Numbered from the stretch's first letter, positions 1-9,119 are shown. The stretch is DNA of 49,872 nucleotides from Nitrobacter sp. 62-23 (GCF_001897285.1 NZ_MKSM01000134.1:1-49872), one strand, 5' to 3'. Notes: generated from the letters alone by a model not told the origin. Numbers and translations: made by a program.

Positions 1-618
1 ATCATCGTCGACGCCGGCACGTTCGACTGGTCGAAGGACAACAAGTATCCGATGCTGAGCGAGCCGCGTCCGGAATATCACGGCATCCGGATGCAGGAGA
101 CGTTCGGCAATTTCTCATTCGCGATCGCCTGCCGCGTGCTGGGTCTGCGCGATCTCGGCCCGGCGCTGTCGCCGTTCAACGCCTTCATGATCCTGACCGG
201 CATCGAAACGCTGCCGCTGCGGATGCAGAGGCATTGCGAGAATGCCCAGGCGATCGCCGAATGGCTGGCCGCGCATCCCGCGGTCGCCGCCGTCAACTAC
301 GCCGGATTGCCGAGCGACAAGTACAACGCGCTCGCCCGCAAATATTCGCCGAAGGGCGCGGGCGCGGTGTTCACGTTCAGCCTGAAGGGCGGATACGACG
401 CCGGCGTCAAGCTGGTGTCGAAACTCCGGCTGTTCTCGCACCTCGCCAATATCGGCGACACCCGCTCGCTCGTGATCCATCCGGCCTCGACCACGCACAG
501 CCAGCTCGACGACGCGGCCAAGACGCGAGCGGGCGCCGGGCCCGACATCGTCCGCCTCTCGATCGGCATCGAGGACAAGGAAGATCTGATGGCCGACCTC
601 GATCAGGCGATGACGTAG
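1..618 (+). CDS. metY: O-acetylhomoserine sulfhydrylase, 3' part
   Basis: Partial gene; the reading frame is open from base 1 and ends with TAG at 616-618, leaving about 205 C-terminal residues. The protein belongs to the PLP-dependent Cys/Met metabolism family and would make homocysteine from O-acetylhomoserine and sulfide in the cytoplasm. Visible hallmarks are the segment FNAFMILTGIETLPLRMQRH, the substrate-binding stretch SLVIHPASTTHSQL, and the terminal VRLSIGIEDKEDLMADLDQA typical of this family. The catalytic lysine lies upstream, outside the window. O-acetylhomoserine versus O-succinylhomoserine specificity cannot be fixed from this part; MetZ is the alternative. Confidence 0.88.
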   Translation: MIVDAGTFDWSKDNKYPMLSEPRPEYHGIRMQETFGNFSFAIACRVLGLRDLGPALSPFNAFMILTGIETLPLRMQRHCENAQAIAEWLAAHPAVAAVNYAGLPSDKYNALARKYSPKGAGAVFTFSLKGGYDAGVKLVSKLRLFSHLANIGDTRSLVIHPASTTHSQLDDAAKTRAGAGPDIVRLSIGIEDKEDLMADLDQAMT

Positions 619-635
619 GGCAGGGTTGCTTTATG

Positions 636-680
636 GCGTTTTCGAGCGAGGCGGAATCCGGTTCGCGTCAGGAGACGCCG
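636..680 (-). repeat. Dispersed repeat copy 1
   Basis: Degenerate copy of the GCGTTTTC...GGTTCGCGT...GACGC element seen best at 2028-2074 and 25781-25829. It overlaps the last codons of the acyltransferase gene, just after metY. Confidence 0.55.
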
Positions 681-1936
681 TCGTCGCCCGCCTTGCGAAA
701 CGGGCCGGCTTCGGTCAGCTCGCGGCCAGCTTCCGCGACGTATTGCCGTTCCCGCTTGAGATAATCGCCTACCGCGCGGCGCAGGGCAGGGTCGGCGATA
801 TAATGCGCGGAGTAGGTGGTTTGCGGCAGATATCCGCGCGCGATCTTGTGCTCGCCCTGCGCGCCGGCCTCCACCGTTTTTAGGCGATGGCGGATCGCGA
901 ATTCGATCGCCTGATAATAGCAGACCTCGAAATGCAGGAAGGGATGATGTTCGATCGCGCCCCAGTGCCGGCCGAACAGCGTGTCCGAACCGATGAAGTT
1001 GATGGCGCCGGCGATCCAGCGGCCCTCGCGCCGGGCCATGATCAACGCGATGTCCCGGCTCATGCTCGCGCCGATCATGGAATAGAAGGACCGGGTCAGG
1101 TAAGGCCGGCCCCACTTGCGTGATCCGGTCTCCATGTAGAACCGGAAGAAGGCGTCCCAGGCGTCTTCCGTGAGATCGCTGCCGGTGAGGACATGGATGG
1201 TGATGCCGTCGGCGAGCGCGTCGCGGCGCTCGCGGCGGATCGCCTTGCGGTGGCGCGAATTGAGGCTGGCGAGGAAGTCCTCGAAGCTCGAATAGCCTTC
1301 GTTGCGCCAGTGAAACTGCTGATCGGTGCGCTGGAGGAATCCGTTTCCGGCGAGAAACGTCCATTCCTCCTCGCGGGCGAAGGTGACGTGAACCGACGAG
1401 GCCTGCGTCGCATCGCAAAGTCCGATGAGGCCGCGGGCAAGCGCAGCGCGGACGCCCGCTTCGTCGTTGCCCGGGCGGATCAGGAGCCGCGGACCGGTGG
1501 CGGGCGTAAACGGAACCGAAGCCAGGAGCTTGGGATAATAGCGTCCGCCGGCCCTTTCATAGGCGTCCGCCCAGCCGTGATCGAAGACATACTCACCCTG
1601 CGAGTGCGACTTCAGATAGCACGGCACGACGCCGGCGACCGTTCCGTCGCGGCGGGCGATCAAATGGCACGGTTTCCATCCGGTGCGCGCGCAAGCCGAA
1701 TGCGATGCTTCGAGCGCCGTGAAAAAGGCATGTGAGACGAAAGGGTTGTATGTCTCATTTGAACTGGAAATCGAATGCGCCGGGGCTCCATCCACGGGTG
1801 CCGCCGGTCGGTGGTGTGCGATTGGTGGATTCGCGCAGGCGTCCCAGTCCGCGGCCGGAATCTGGCCGACCGAGTCGATAGCTTCGAGCGATATGTCGGA
1901 TGACGTCATCGAGGAGTTGAGCCTGCGATCAGCCAT
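668..1936 (-). CDS. GNAT/FemAB-like N-acyltransferase (DUF482)
   Basis: 422 residues resembling the DUF482 'peptidogalycan biosynthesis' branch of the GNAT/FemAB fold. Recognisable stretches are YNPFVSHAFFTALEASHSA near residue 75, LNSRHRKAIRRERRDAL in the middle, and HRLKTVEAGAQGEHKIARGY followed by SAHYIADPALRRAV near the C terminus. No signal peptide or membrane segment is seen, so it is probably cytosolic. Family members are predicted acyltransferases; the acceptor is unknown. An internal ATG at codon 10 (1909) is an equally plausible start, since neither has a clear Shine-Dalgarno. It converges on metY. Confidence 0.8.
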   Translation of the reverse strand: MADRRLNSSMTSSDISLEAIDSVGQIPAADWDACANPPIAHHRPAAPVDGAPAHSISSSNETYNPFVSHAFFTALEASHSACARTGWKPCHLIARRDGTVAGVVPCYLKSHSQGEYVFDHGWADAYERAGGRYYPKLLASVPFTPATGPRLLIRPGNDEAGVRAALARGLIGLCDATQASSVHVTFAREEEWTFLAGNGFLQRTDQQFHWRNEGYSSFEDFLASLNSRHRKAIRRERRDALADGITIHVLTGSDLTEDAWDAFFRFYMETGSRKWGRPYLTRSFYSMIGASMSRDIALIMARREGRWIAGAINFIGSDTLFGRHWGAIEHHPFLHFEVCYYQAIEFAIRHRLKTVEAGAQGEHKIARGYLPQTTYSAHYIADPALRRAVGDYLKRERQYVAEAGRELTEAGPFRKAGDDGVS

Positions 1937-2027
1937 TGCACGTGGAGATGTCCGCTATGTGGCGGTTTCATTTGAACCACGCAGAGATTGGGCACGGCGC
2001 CGGGGCCGTCAAGTCGCGGGGGTTATA

Positions 2028-2074
2028 GCGTTTTCCCGCGAAGTGGGTACCGGTTCGCGTAAAGAAAACGCGTC
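2028..2074 (-). repeat. Dispersed repeat copy 2
   Basis: Near-exact reverse complement of the copy at 25781-25829. It runs from GCGTTTTCCCGCGAAGTGGG through ACCGGTTCGCGT to AAAACGCGTC, and the first and last ten or so bases form a GCGTTTTC/GAAAACGC inverted repeat. It lies between the acyltransferase and ugpQ. Confidence 0.75.
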
Positions 2075-2120
2075 AGAACAAAAAGCGGGGGCCCAGCTTT
2101 GATTCCATCAAAAGCCGGAG

Positions 2121-2873
2121 CTAGCCGTCCGGGTGGAAACCCTCGAAGATCATCTGGTCGGCGTATCTGTCGGCGCGGGTGCGTTGGCCCGCGGTTCGCA
2201 CCGTCCATGTCAGCAGGGAACATCCAAAAATGTTTCTTGCAATCCAGGGTGCTATGTCTGGAAGTTCGTCCACCCAATAAGCGACAAAATGTGGCTGGGT
2301 GCGGAAGGCGTGACGCAGATAGGTCATGCCCGCGCGCTGTTCAGGCGTCGTGCCGGGCCATTCGGCCGCGGTATAGGTCCGCTGTGCCACGATGCCGCGC
2401 GGACGCGCCGGGATCAGTTCGCGCAGAGCCAGCACCTGATCCGGATCGAACGACATGCCGGCCGCAGGTCCGTCGTAGGAGGACAGCACGTCGGCCATGC
2501 GTTGCACGAGCCGGCGATCGCCGTCGAATTGGCTTTTGACCTCGATCATCAATGGCACGCGGCCGGCGACCAGGCCGCAGAGATCCGCAAGCGACATCAT
2601 CCGCTCAGACGTGTTCCTGAAGACAACCTGCCTCAGTTCGGCGGCGGTTCTGGCCCGCAGGGGGCCTGAACCTTCGGTCAGGCGGCCGAGGTCGTCGTCA
2701 TGATGAACCATGGCCTCGCCGTCGGCGGTGAGCTGGATATCGAGTTCGATGCTGAAGTTTCCGGCCATCGCCGCTCTGGCCGCCGCCGGCATGTTCTCGA
2801 CGATGCCACGGTCGTCGTCATGCAGGCCGCGGTGGGCGACCGGGCGGGCCGTCAGCCAGTCGGGCGCGCGCAT
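2121..2873 (-). CDS. ugpQ: Glycerophosphodiester phosphodiesterase
   Basis: 250 residues of the GDPD/PI-PLC-X TIM-barrel family. It hydrolyses glycerophosphodiesters to glycerol-3-phosphate and an alcohol. The HRG catalytic motif is at residues 14-16 (VAHRGLHD), the metal/acid motif is SIELDIQLT near residue 41, and the second histidine lies in AMVHHDDDLGRLTEG. MIEVKSQFD supplies the usual central glutamate. There is no signal peptide, so this is the cytoplasmic UgpQ type. It starts 5 bp after the ridA-like stop, so the two form one leftward transcription unit. Confidence 0.88.
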   Translation of the reverse strand: MRAPDWLTARPVAHRGLHDDDRGIVENMPAAARAAMAGNFSIELDIQLTADGEAMVHHDDDLGRLTEGSGPLRARTAAELRQVVFRNTSERMMSLADLCGLVAGRVPLMIEVKSQFDGDRRLVQRMADVLSSYDGPAAGMSFDPDQVLALRELIPARPRGIVAQRTYTAAEWPGTTPEQRAGMTYLRHAFRTQPHFVAYWVDELPDIAPWIARNIFGCSLLTWTVRTAGQRTRADRYADQMIFEGFHPDG

Positions 2874-2878
2874 CGGCG

Positions 2879-3346
2879 TCAGGCGACTTCGAACAGACCT
2901 TCCACTTCGACCGCCGCATCGGCGGGAAGGGAGGCAACGCCGACGGTCGAACGGGAATGGCGGCCTTTGTCGCCGAACGCCTCAACCATCAGATCGGATG
3001 CGCCGTTCATCACCTTGGGTCCGTCGAGGAAATCGGGCGCGGAGTTGATAAAGCCGCCCAGCCTGACGACGCGGACCACCTTGTCGAGGTCCCCGAGCGC
3101 GGCCTTCACCTGCGCCAGCAGGTTGAGGGCGCAGCCGCGCGCCGCGGCGCTGCCCTGTTCGACGGTGACGCCGGCGCCGAGCTTGCCCTTGGCGATCAAC
3201 GCGCCGTCCGCATTGAAGCAGAGCTGCCCGGATACGAACAGCAGATTGCCGGAGCGGACGAAACCGACATAATTCGCCACAGGCGATGCCGGGTCATGCA
3301 GGGTGATGCCTTGCGCCGCCAGCTTCTGCTCGATCGTTCCTGCCAT
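2879..3346 (-). CDS. RidA family (YjgF/YER057c) protein
   Basis: 155 residues, the length of the longer alphaproteobacterial RidA subgroup. LLFVSGQLCFNADG, NLLAQVKAALGDLDKVVRVV and the C-terminal RSTVGVASLPADAAVEVEGL are characteristic. RidA proteins deaminate reactive enamine/imine intermediates. The catalytic Arg is present in the RSTVGV stretch, so deaminase activity is possible. It is the first gene of the pair with ugpQ, 5 bp downstream. Confidence 0.85.
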   Translation of the reverse strand: MAGTIEQKLAAQGITLHDPASPVANYVGFVRSGNLLFVSGQLCFNADGALIAKGKLGAGVTVEQGSAAARGCALNLLAQVKAALGDLDKVVRVVRLGGFINSAPDFLDGPKVMNGASDLMVEAFGDKGRHSRSTVGVASLPADAAVEVEGLFEVA

Positions 3347-3574
3347 GTCTGCCCCCGTGATGCATTGTTGTTCCGCCCGAAACCGGCTCAGGGTTCTATC
3401 TCGCGCATCGTCATGTCACATGCAAGTGATGGCGAACCGGACCAGATGTTGCGAAATGCCTCGGTGAACGAGACCAAATCATGGACTATCAATCGCGACG
3501 TGCCGCCGCAGCGCCCTGGTTGCGGTGCAACAGGCCGGTGACTATGTTCGGCTTCGGCCGCATCGAGAGGTGAT

Positions 3575-4474
3575 ATGCGCGACCATTTCGATTGCTTGAG
3601 CTTGCGATTCCGGTCGGGGTGTCTGACGCTGGTTGTGGCTGCGGCATGGTCGCTGCCGCTCGCGAGCGTCGCGCGCGCCACGGCCGTTGTTCCGTTTCTT
3701 CCCCATGAGGCGCGGTACGATCTGAGCCTCCTGAAGTCGCGCGGCGGCACGTCGCTGGACAGTGCCCGCGGACGAATTGTGTACAAGTTTTCCGGAAACG
3801 CCTGCGAGGGTTACACCTCGGATTTCAGGCAAATTTCGGAGATGGACAGCGGGGAAGGAAAGAGCACGCTGAGCGATATGCAAGCCGTGAACTGGGAGGA
3901 TGCGGAGGGCAGGAGTTTCCGGTTCAAGGTCGTGACCCGCCTCAACGACAGCGATCAGAGCGAGGTTGACGGCGTCGCTGAACGGACCGGTGACAGGATC
4001 ACGGTGAAGCTGAAGCAACCGGTCGCCAAGACGTTCACCATCGACGGCAAGGCCGTGTTTCCGACCGAACAGATCCAGCGCATCATCGCGGCCGCGAAAC
4101 AGGGCAAATCGCTGCTTGAACTGACCGTGTATGACGGTTCCGACAACGGCGAGAAGATATATGATACGTTTTCGGTGATCGGGAAACCGATGCGGGGCGA
4201 TAAGCCGGGATCGACGCCGGATCCGTCGACCACCAACGATCAGACGAAGACGTTGACCCGGTGGCCGGTCACCGTCAGCTACTACGATCGCGATGCCAAG
4301 GCAAAAAGCGGCGAGCAGACCCCGGTTTACACCATGTCGTTCGAGCTGTTCGAGGATGGCGTGTCGCGGGCCCTGGTGCTCGACTACAACGACTTCGTGA
4401 TTTCCGGGACGCTGGGCAAATTCGACGTCGGCGACGTCAAAAAAGCCGAGCCTTGCAACGCCGAAAAAAAGTAA
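3575..4474 (+). CDS. eipB: EipB-like periplasmic envelope integrity protein (DUF1849)
   Basis: 299 residues. The N-terminal hydrophobic segment (about residues 19-36, TLVVAAAWSLPLASVARA) is a cleavable signal peptide, so the protein is periplasmic. The mature part starts with the family signature FLPHEARYDLSL and contains GRIVYKFSGNACEGY (Cys77) and a distal cysteine (Cys294, AEPCNAEKK), matching the conserved disulfide pair of Brucella EipB. EipB is a beta-spiral protein needed for cell envelope integrity. The gene is alone on this strand and converges on dinB. Confidence 0.85.
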   Translation: MRDHFDCLSLRFRSGCLTLVVAAAWSLPLASVARATAVVPFLPHEARYDLSLLKSRGGTSLDSARGRIVYKFSGNACEGYTSDFRQISEMDSGEGKSTLSDMQAVNWEDAEGRSFRFKVVTRLNDSDQSEVDGVAERTGDRITVKLKQPVAKTFTIDGKAVFPTEQIQRIIAAAKQGKSLLELTVYDGSDNGEKIYDTFSVIGKPMRGDKPGSTPDPSTTNDQTKTLTRWPVTVSYYDRDAKAKSGEQTPVYTMSFELFEDGVSRALVLDYNDFVISGTLGKFDVGDVKKAEPCNAEKK

Positions 4475-4498
4475 GCCTGGCCAATCATCTGCCTGGCT
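4474..4498. terminator. Weak hairpin between eipB and dinB
   Basis: AGCCTGGC (4474-4481) pairs with GCCTGGCT (4491-4498), with one T-T mismatch, followed by TTTA. It fills the whole 24-bp gap between the two convergent stop codons and may terminate eipB. Confidence 0.35.
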
Positions 4499-5788
4499 TT
4501 ATTGACGCGGTTTCCCGGGACCGTCATAGGCTATGCCCCGGATGACGGCCGCGCTTCCGTACTTCCTGCGCAGATCGTCAACCGCCCGCTCGGCGTGAGC
4601 GGCGCGGCGATCCAGCATGTCGGTATCGCCGGCCTGTGACCCTGGCCGCAGCGCGCTGACGCCGGCTCCCATCAGGCGAAAGGCGGTGCCGTCGATTTCC
4701 TTCGCCAGCATGTCGCGGCAGGTTACAAAAATCTTCGACGCGAGCTGGGTCGGAATGGCAACCGATCGCGAGCGGGTCCGCTGCCGGAAGTCGGCGGTCT
4801 TGAGCTTCAAGGTGATGGTCGATCCGGCGAGGCCGCCCGTCTTCAGCCGCGACGATACCTTCTCCGACAATTGCCACAGGATTCGTTCGAGCGTGGCGAA
4901 GTCGCGGATATCGGTTTCGAACGTCGTTTCGCTGGAGATGGTCTTGGCGCCGCGATCCGCGATGACCCGCCGCTCGTCGATGCCGCGCGCCAGCCGCCAC
5001 AATCGGCGGCCCTCGGTCGGAAATTGCTTCATCATGTCGATCTCGTCGGCGCGCTGCAGATCGCCGATGGTTCGAAAGCCGCGCTGCGCCAGCCGTTCCC
5101 GGGTGGCCGGGCCGACGCCGAAAATGAAGCCGACCGGCTTGTCGGCGAGCATGACGCGCGCCTCATCCTGGTCCAGCACCGCGAAACCGCGCGGCTTGTC
5201 GAGGTCGGAGGCGATCTTGGCGAGGAACTTGTTGCAGGACAGTCCGATCGACACCGTGATGCCGATGTTGCGTTCGACCTCGCCCGCGAACATTGCCAGC
5301 ACCTTGGCCGGAATCATGCCGTGGAGACGCCGGGTGCCGCCGAGATCGAGGAAGGCCTCGTCGATCGACAGCGGCTCCACCAGCGGCGTCAGCGCCTGCA
5401 TGGCGTGGCGCACCTCGCGGCCGACCCGGATATATTTCGCCATATCCGGCGGAACGACGGCAGCTGAGGGACAGAGCGCGCGCGCCTTGAACATCGGCAT
5501 GGCGGAGCGCACGCCATACGTCCGGGCGATGTAGCAGGCGGTCAACACCACGCCGCGCCGGCCGCCGCCGACGATGACGGGTTTGTCCGCCAGCGCCGGA
5601 TTGTCGCGCTTCTCGACCGTGGCGTAGAACGCGTCGCAATCAATATGGGCGAGCGTGAGCGCGGGCAGGGTGTGGTGGCGCACCAGGCGGGGCGAGCCGC
5701 ATGCGCTGCAACGGATCGCGGGAAAGTTGAGATCGCCAAAACAATCCCGGCAGAAGCACGATGGACCATCCGGCGGTCCCCCGGTCAC
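4499..5788 (-). CDS. dinB: DNA polymerase IV with N-terminal zinc-binding extension
   Basis: 429-residue Y-family translesion polymerase. The catalytic core begins at about residue 48 (ALTLAHIDCDAFYATVEKRD) and carries the second acidic motif PLSIDEAFLDLGG, the fingers/palm stretch SIGLSCNKFLAKIASDLDKP, and the helix-hairpin-helix VGFIFGVGPATRERLAQRG. The little-finger domain follows (KTISSETTFETDI). The first ~40 residues hold five cysteines, including CRDC (13-16) and CSAC (27-30), suggesting a zinc ribbon absent from E. coli DinB. The start codon overlaps the DUF3572 stop (ATGA, 5785-5788), so the genes are translationally coupled. Confidence 0.92.
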   Translation of the reverse strand: MTGGPPDGPSCFCRDCFGDLNFPAIRCSACGSPRLVRHHTLPALTLAHIDCDAFYATVEKRDNPALADKPVIVGGGRRGVVLTACYIARTYGVRSAMPMFKARALCPSAAVVPPDMAKYIRVGREVRHAMQALTPLVEPLSIDEAFLDLGGTRRLHGMIPAKVLAMFAGEVERNIGITVSIGLSCNKFLAKIASDLDKPRGFAVLDQDEARVMLADKPVGFIFGVGPATRERLAQRGFRTIGDLQRADEIDMMKQFPTEGRRLWRLARGIDERRVIADRGAKTISSETTFETDIRDFATLERILWQLSEKVSSRLKTGGLAGSTITLKLKTADFRQRTRSRSVAIPTQLASKIFVTCRDMLAKEIDGTAFRLMGAGVSALRPGSQAGDTDMLDRRAAHAERAVDDLRRKYGSAAVIRGIAYDGPGKPRQ

Positions 5789-6084
5789 GGGGTTTCGCGC
5801 TCCGGGAGAGAATCGCCGAGCGCCATCCGGGCGGCGGCGATGGTGGTGGGATGATGACCGGAGGATTCCGAAAAAGCGCTGACGGTCGCGTCATCGCGCA
5901 GCACGAAATCGAGCACGCCGGCAAGAAAGTGGGGATCGGAGGCGGAGGCGCGCAGGGTCTCCGGGCCGATCCCGGTTTCCGCCAGGAACCGGCCAAGCCT
6001 TTCACCGTCGGCCGCAATAAAGGAAAGCGCCTGAATCGCCACGATTTCAGCGACTTCTCGCGGTTTATGCACACGCTTTGTCAT
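5785..6084 (-). CDS. DUF3572 family protein
   Basis: 99 residues of unknown function, matching the alphaproteobacterial DUF3572 family by EIVAIQALSFIAADGERLGR, SDPHFLAGVLDFVLRDD and TIAAARMALG. Predicted all-helical and cytosolic. It overlaps dinB by 4 bp, so it may act in the same damage-tolerance context; that is inference from position only. Confidence 0.82.
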   Translation of the reverse strand: MTKRVHKPREVAEIVAIQALSFIAADGERLGRFLAETGIGPETLRASASDPHFLAGVLDFVLRDDATVSAFSESSGHHPTTIAAARMALGDSLPERETP

Positions 6085-6316
6085 CGCGGGTGTTTGCCTT
6101 TCCGTAATATATCGCCTCTACTTTGGGATTATCATGCCCGAGTCCGGGAAACGTGTTCAAGCAAGTGCTAATCCGCTCGCAAAAAGACGGGCCTGCGCCT
6201 TAACGGCTTTGGAGCGAATTCTAGTGCAAATCTAAATCCAGTTTACGGACAAGTTTTGTGATGCTTGTGCATGTTTCACTCACCAAGGTGGGTGGGTGTA
6301 TCGACTGGAGGTCAGG

Positions 6317-6682
6317 GTGGCCAAGACGGTCCTGATCGTGGAAGACAACGAGCTTAACATGAAGCTCTTCCGCGATCTGTTGGAGGCTCACGGTTACCAG
6401 ACGTCTGGGACCAGCAACGGCTTCGAGGCGCTCGATCTGGTCCGCAGGCTTCGCCCCGACCTCGTTCTCATGGATATTCAATTGCCGCAGGTTTCCGGCC
6501 TCGATGTCACGCGCTGGATCAAGGACGATCCCGAACTGCGTGCGATTCCCGTGGTTGCGGTGACGGCATTCGCGATGAAGGGCGACGAAGAGCGCATCCG
6601 TGAGGGTGGTTGCGAAGCCTATTTGTCCAAGCCGATTTCGGTCGGCAAGTTTATCGAGACCGTCCGACGGTTTGTGGGTTGA
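6317..6682 (+). CDS. divK: Single-domain response regulator DivK
   Basis: 121 residues, a lone receiver domain. The acidic pair is in LIVEDNELN (about residues 9-10), the phospho-acceptor is Asp53 ([10 protein letters not shown]), Thr is in VVAVTAFAM, and Lys in YLSKPIS. Strong match to alphaproteobacterial DivK, the cell-cycle/polarity regulator acting through PleC/DivJ and the DivL-CckA pathway. The GTG at 6317 is chosen because GGAG at 6307-6310 is ideally spaced and the protein then begins (M)[10 protein letters not shown]; an upstream GTG at 6296 has no such support. pleD starts 10 bp downstream. Confidence 0.92.
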   Translation: MAKTVLIVEDNELNMKLFRDLLEAHGYQTSGTSNGFEALDLVRRLRPDLVLMDIQLPQVSGLDVTRWIKDDPELRAIPVVAVTAFAMKGDEERIREGGCEAYLSKPISVGKFIETVRRFVG

Positions 6683-6692
6683 GGAGATAGCG

Positions 6693-8066
6693 GTGTCTGC
6701 GCGTGTTTTGGTCGTCGATGATGTTCCCGCCAACGTCAAATTGCTGGAAGCGCGATTATCGGCGGAGTATTTCGACGTCGTGACCGCCTCCAGCGGTGCG
6801 CAGGCGCTGGAGATCTGCGCGCGCGCCAGGTGCGATATCGTCCTGCTCGACGTCATGATGCCGGACATGGATGGCTTTGAGGTCTGCCGCCGGCTGAAGA
6901 CCAGCCCGGCCACCCACTTCGTTCCCGTGGTGATGATCACGGCGCTGGACAGTCCGTCCGATCGCGTGCGCGGGCTTGAGGCCGGCGCCGATGACTTCCT
7001 GACCAAGCCGGTGTCGGACGTGGTGCTGATCGCGCGGGTGCGCTCGCTGACGCGCCTGAAAATGATGACTGACGAACTGCGCCTGCGCGCCGCCACCTCG
7101 CTCGAAATCGGCATGCAGGCTCCGGAGCGCGACGCGGTTGCCGACGCCGGGAAGGGCGGTCGCATCCTGCTGGTGGACGACCGCGCCTCGTCGTATGAGA
7201 GGCTGGCGGCGGTGCTGAGCGCCGAACACGCCGTCGATGTCGAAACCGATCCGTCCGAGGCGCTGTTTCATGCCGCCGAGAACAATTACGATCTTCTCAT
7301 CGTGTCGCTCGGGCTGGAAAATTTCGACGGCTTGCGGCTGTGCAGCCAGACGCGCTCGCTGGAGCGCACGCGGCACGTTCCGATCCTTGCCATCGCCGAT
7401 GCCAACAGCAATACGCGATTGCTTCGTGGTCTGGAGATCGGCGTCACCGATTACCTGCTGCGACCGGTCGATAAAAACGAGTTGCTCGCCCGTGTCCGCA
7501 CGCAGGTTCGCCGCCGCCGTTATACCGATCACCTGCGCGACAACGTGCAGAACTCGATCGAAATGGCGGTGACCGACGGGCTGACCGGCTTGCACAACCG
7601 CCGCTACATGGAAAGCCATCTGGTCACGCTGGCCGAGCAGGCCTCGATGCGCGGCAAGCCGCTGGCGTTGATGATGCTCGATATCGACTATTTCAAGTCG
7701 ATCAACGACGGCTACGGCCACGACGCCGGCGACGATGTCCTGCGCGAATTCGCGGTGCGGGTACGCAAATCCATCCGCGGCATCGATCTCGCCTGCCGCT
7801 ATGGCGGCGAGGAGTTCGTGATCGTGATGCCGGAAACCGACCTGAAAGTCGCCGGCATCGTCGCCGAGCGGCTGCGCCGTTCAATCGCCGGCGAACCGTT
7901 CGCCGTTCACAACGGCGCGAAGCGGATCGAGGTGACGATCTCGATCGGACTGTCGATGCTGGAGCGCAAGGGCGAACCGGTCGCCAACGTGCTCAAGCGC
8001 GCCGATCTGGCGCTCTACCGCGCCAAGCACGACGGCCGAAATCGCGTCGTCGCGGAGGCGGCGTAG
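6693..8066 (+). CDS. pleD: PleD diguanylate cyclase (REC-REC-GGDEF)
   Basis: 457 residues. The first receiver (1-120) has VVDDVPANVK and phospho-Asp53 in DIVLLDVMMPDMDG. The second receiver (about 150-270) is an adaptor: it keeps LLVDDRAS but has SLGLENFDG where the phospho-Asp motif should be. The C-terminal GGDEF domain begins at TDGLTGLHNRRYME and carries the active site RYGGEEFVIVMPE plus the inhibitory I-site RxxD (RGID) just upstream. It makes cyclic di-GMP. The GTG start at 6693 is preceded by GAGGAGA at good spacing. Co-transcribed with divK, as in Caulobacter and relatives. Confidence 0.93.
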   Translation: MSARVLVVDDVPANVKLLEARLSAEYFDVVTASSGAQALEICARARCDIVLLDVMMPDMDGFEVCRRLKTSPATHFVPVVMITALDSPSDRVRGLEAGADDFLTKPVSDVVLIARVRSLTRLKMMTDELRLRAATSLEIGMQAPERDAVADAGKGGRILLVDDRASSYERLAAVLSAEHAVDVETDPSEALFHAAENNYDLLIVSLGLENFDGLRLCSQTRSLERTRHVPILAIADANSNTRLLRGLEIGVTDYLLRPVDKNELLARVRTQVRRRRYTDHLRDNVQNSIEMAVTDGLTGLHNRRYMESHLVTLAEQASMRGKPLALMMLDIDYFKSINDGYGHDAGDDVLREFAVRVRKSIRGIDLACRYGGEEFVIVMPETDLKVAGIVAERLRRSIAGEPFAVHNGAKRIEVTISIGLSMLERKGEPVANVLKRADLALYRAKHDGRNRVVAEAA

Positions 8067-8143
8067 TAATTTTCTAATGCGATGATCCCGCATGTGCTGC
8101 CGTCGTCGCACCAACGATCGGCAATCGTAGCGTTTCTTCTTTA

Positions 8144-9040
8144 TTATAAATGTGTCCTGGCCGTCGGGCGCGACCAGCGTGACGGTGGCGAGACGCGATG
8201 AACGCGCGTGTCGTATGTTTGCGAAACCGGCTGCGCCGAACAATTAGCGGGCTGGTTCATGCGCGCACGCATGAAAGAATCTGCTTCGGTGGAAGCGAGG
8301 TTCCCGTCCGTTCTGAAGGTGTCGAGCGTACAGGCGAGGGCGCTGGCGCTCGGCTGAGACCCGGTGGCGTCACAACTCCAGCCCGTCAAATAGACGGCAG
8401 GATTATCGAAGCGCGATTGAAATGCGAGGCATTGTTTCCAGAGCCCGTCTGCGTCAATCCGCATCTCCATTGCGCGCACCGGGCCAAAGCGGGTTTCGAG
8501 GTCGTAAAAATTCGGCAACATGACGGAGCGTATGTTGCCCAGCAGGCCGGTTCCCCGCAGGCTCACGCCAAGCTGAGATTCGGCCACGACGCCGATTGGC
8601 GGAAGAACCATGGCGATGGTCAGATCGGTGGAACGATTATGTGGTGTTCCGTAGTGAATCATCTCCACGCGGCCGACTGTGCCGCCGGTGAAGATCTGAC
8701 TGCTGACGGGCAGTTTTGCGATACTGCTGTCAGCGAGATGAAAAGCCGGTTTGCCGTCGACGGTTTTGACGCGAGTGTTCAATATCCAGATCAACACGAG
8801 GCCGATCATGCCGAGAACGACTGCGGCTACGAAGTAAAATCCGTAACGGATAAACGTCCCTACAAATAAGAGGACGGACGAGAACTGGTTGGTCGTCGCC
8901 GTGTCGATGTCGCCGCGAATAGGCAGGGAACTCTCCTGAGGATGAATATTAGGTGCGAGCTTTTTGCACGAAATCCATCCAGTTCCAGTTAAACCTACCT
9001 GCGGTGTCCGCCCGAAATTGTTCCGAGCGTGAATAAGCAC
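8144..9040 (-). CDS. Hypothetical membrane-anchored protein
   Basis: Not recognised. 298 residues with one clear transmembrane helix at about 58-88 (YGFYFVAAVVLGMIGLVLIW), a short cytoplasmic N-terminal part and a ~210-residue extracytoplasmic part. That part contains VLPPIGVVAESQLGVSLRGTG and LTGWSCDATGSQPSASALAC with several cysteines that could form disulfides (CLAFQSR, WSCD, LACTLD, ANCSAQ). The C-terminal 30 residues are Ser/Pro/Arg-rich. The start is uncertain because no convincing Shine-Dalgarno precedes the first ATG. It faces pleD tail to tail. Confidence 0.6.
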   Translation of the reverse strand: MLIHARNNFGRTPQVGLTGTGWISCKKLAPNIHPQESSLPIRGDIDTATTNQFSSVLLFVGTFIRYGFYFVAAVVLGMIGLVLIWILNTRVKTVDGKPAFHLADSSIAKLPVSSQIFTGGTVGRVEMIHYGTPHNRSTDLTIAMVLPPIGVVAESQLGVSLRGTGLLGNIRSVMLPNFYDLETRFGPVRAMEMRIDADGLWKQCLAFQSRFDNPAVYLTGWSCDATGSQPSASALACTLDTFRTDGNLASTEADSFMRARMNQPANCSAQPVSQTYDTRVHRVSPPSRWSRPTARTHL

Positions 9041-9097
9041 TTACCCTGATCGTAAAAATCCAGCCGTGATGCCGAAGGCGGCATCGGACCAATGCAA

Positions 9098-9119
9098 AAC
9101 GGGGCCACAAGGCCCCGTT
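9098..9119 (-). terminator. Rho-independent terminator of rpmG
   Basis: Stem AACGGGGCC (9098-9106) and GGCCCCGTT (9111-9119) with loop ACAA. On the minus strand the stem is followed by a T-rich stretch (GTTTTGC). It lies about 35 bp past the rpmG stop codon. Confidence 0.8.
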
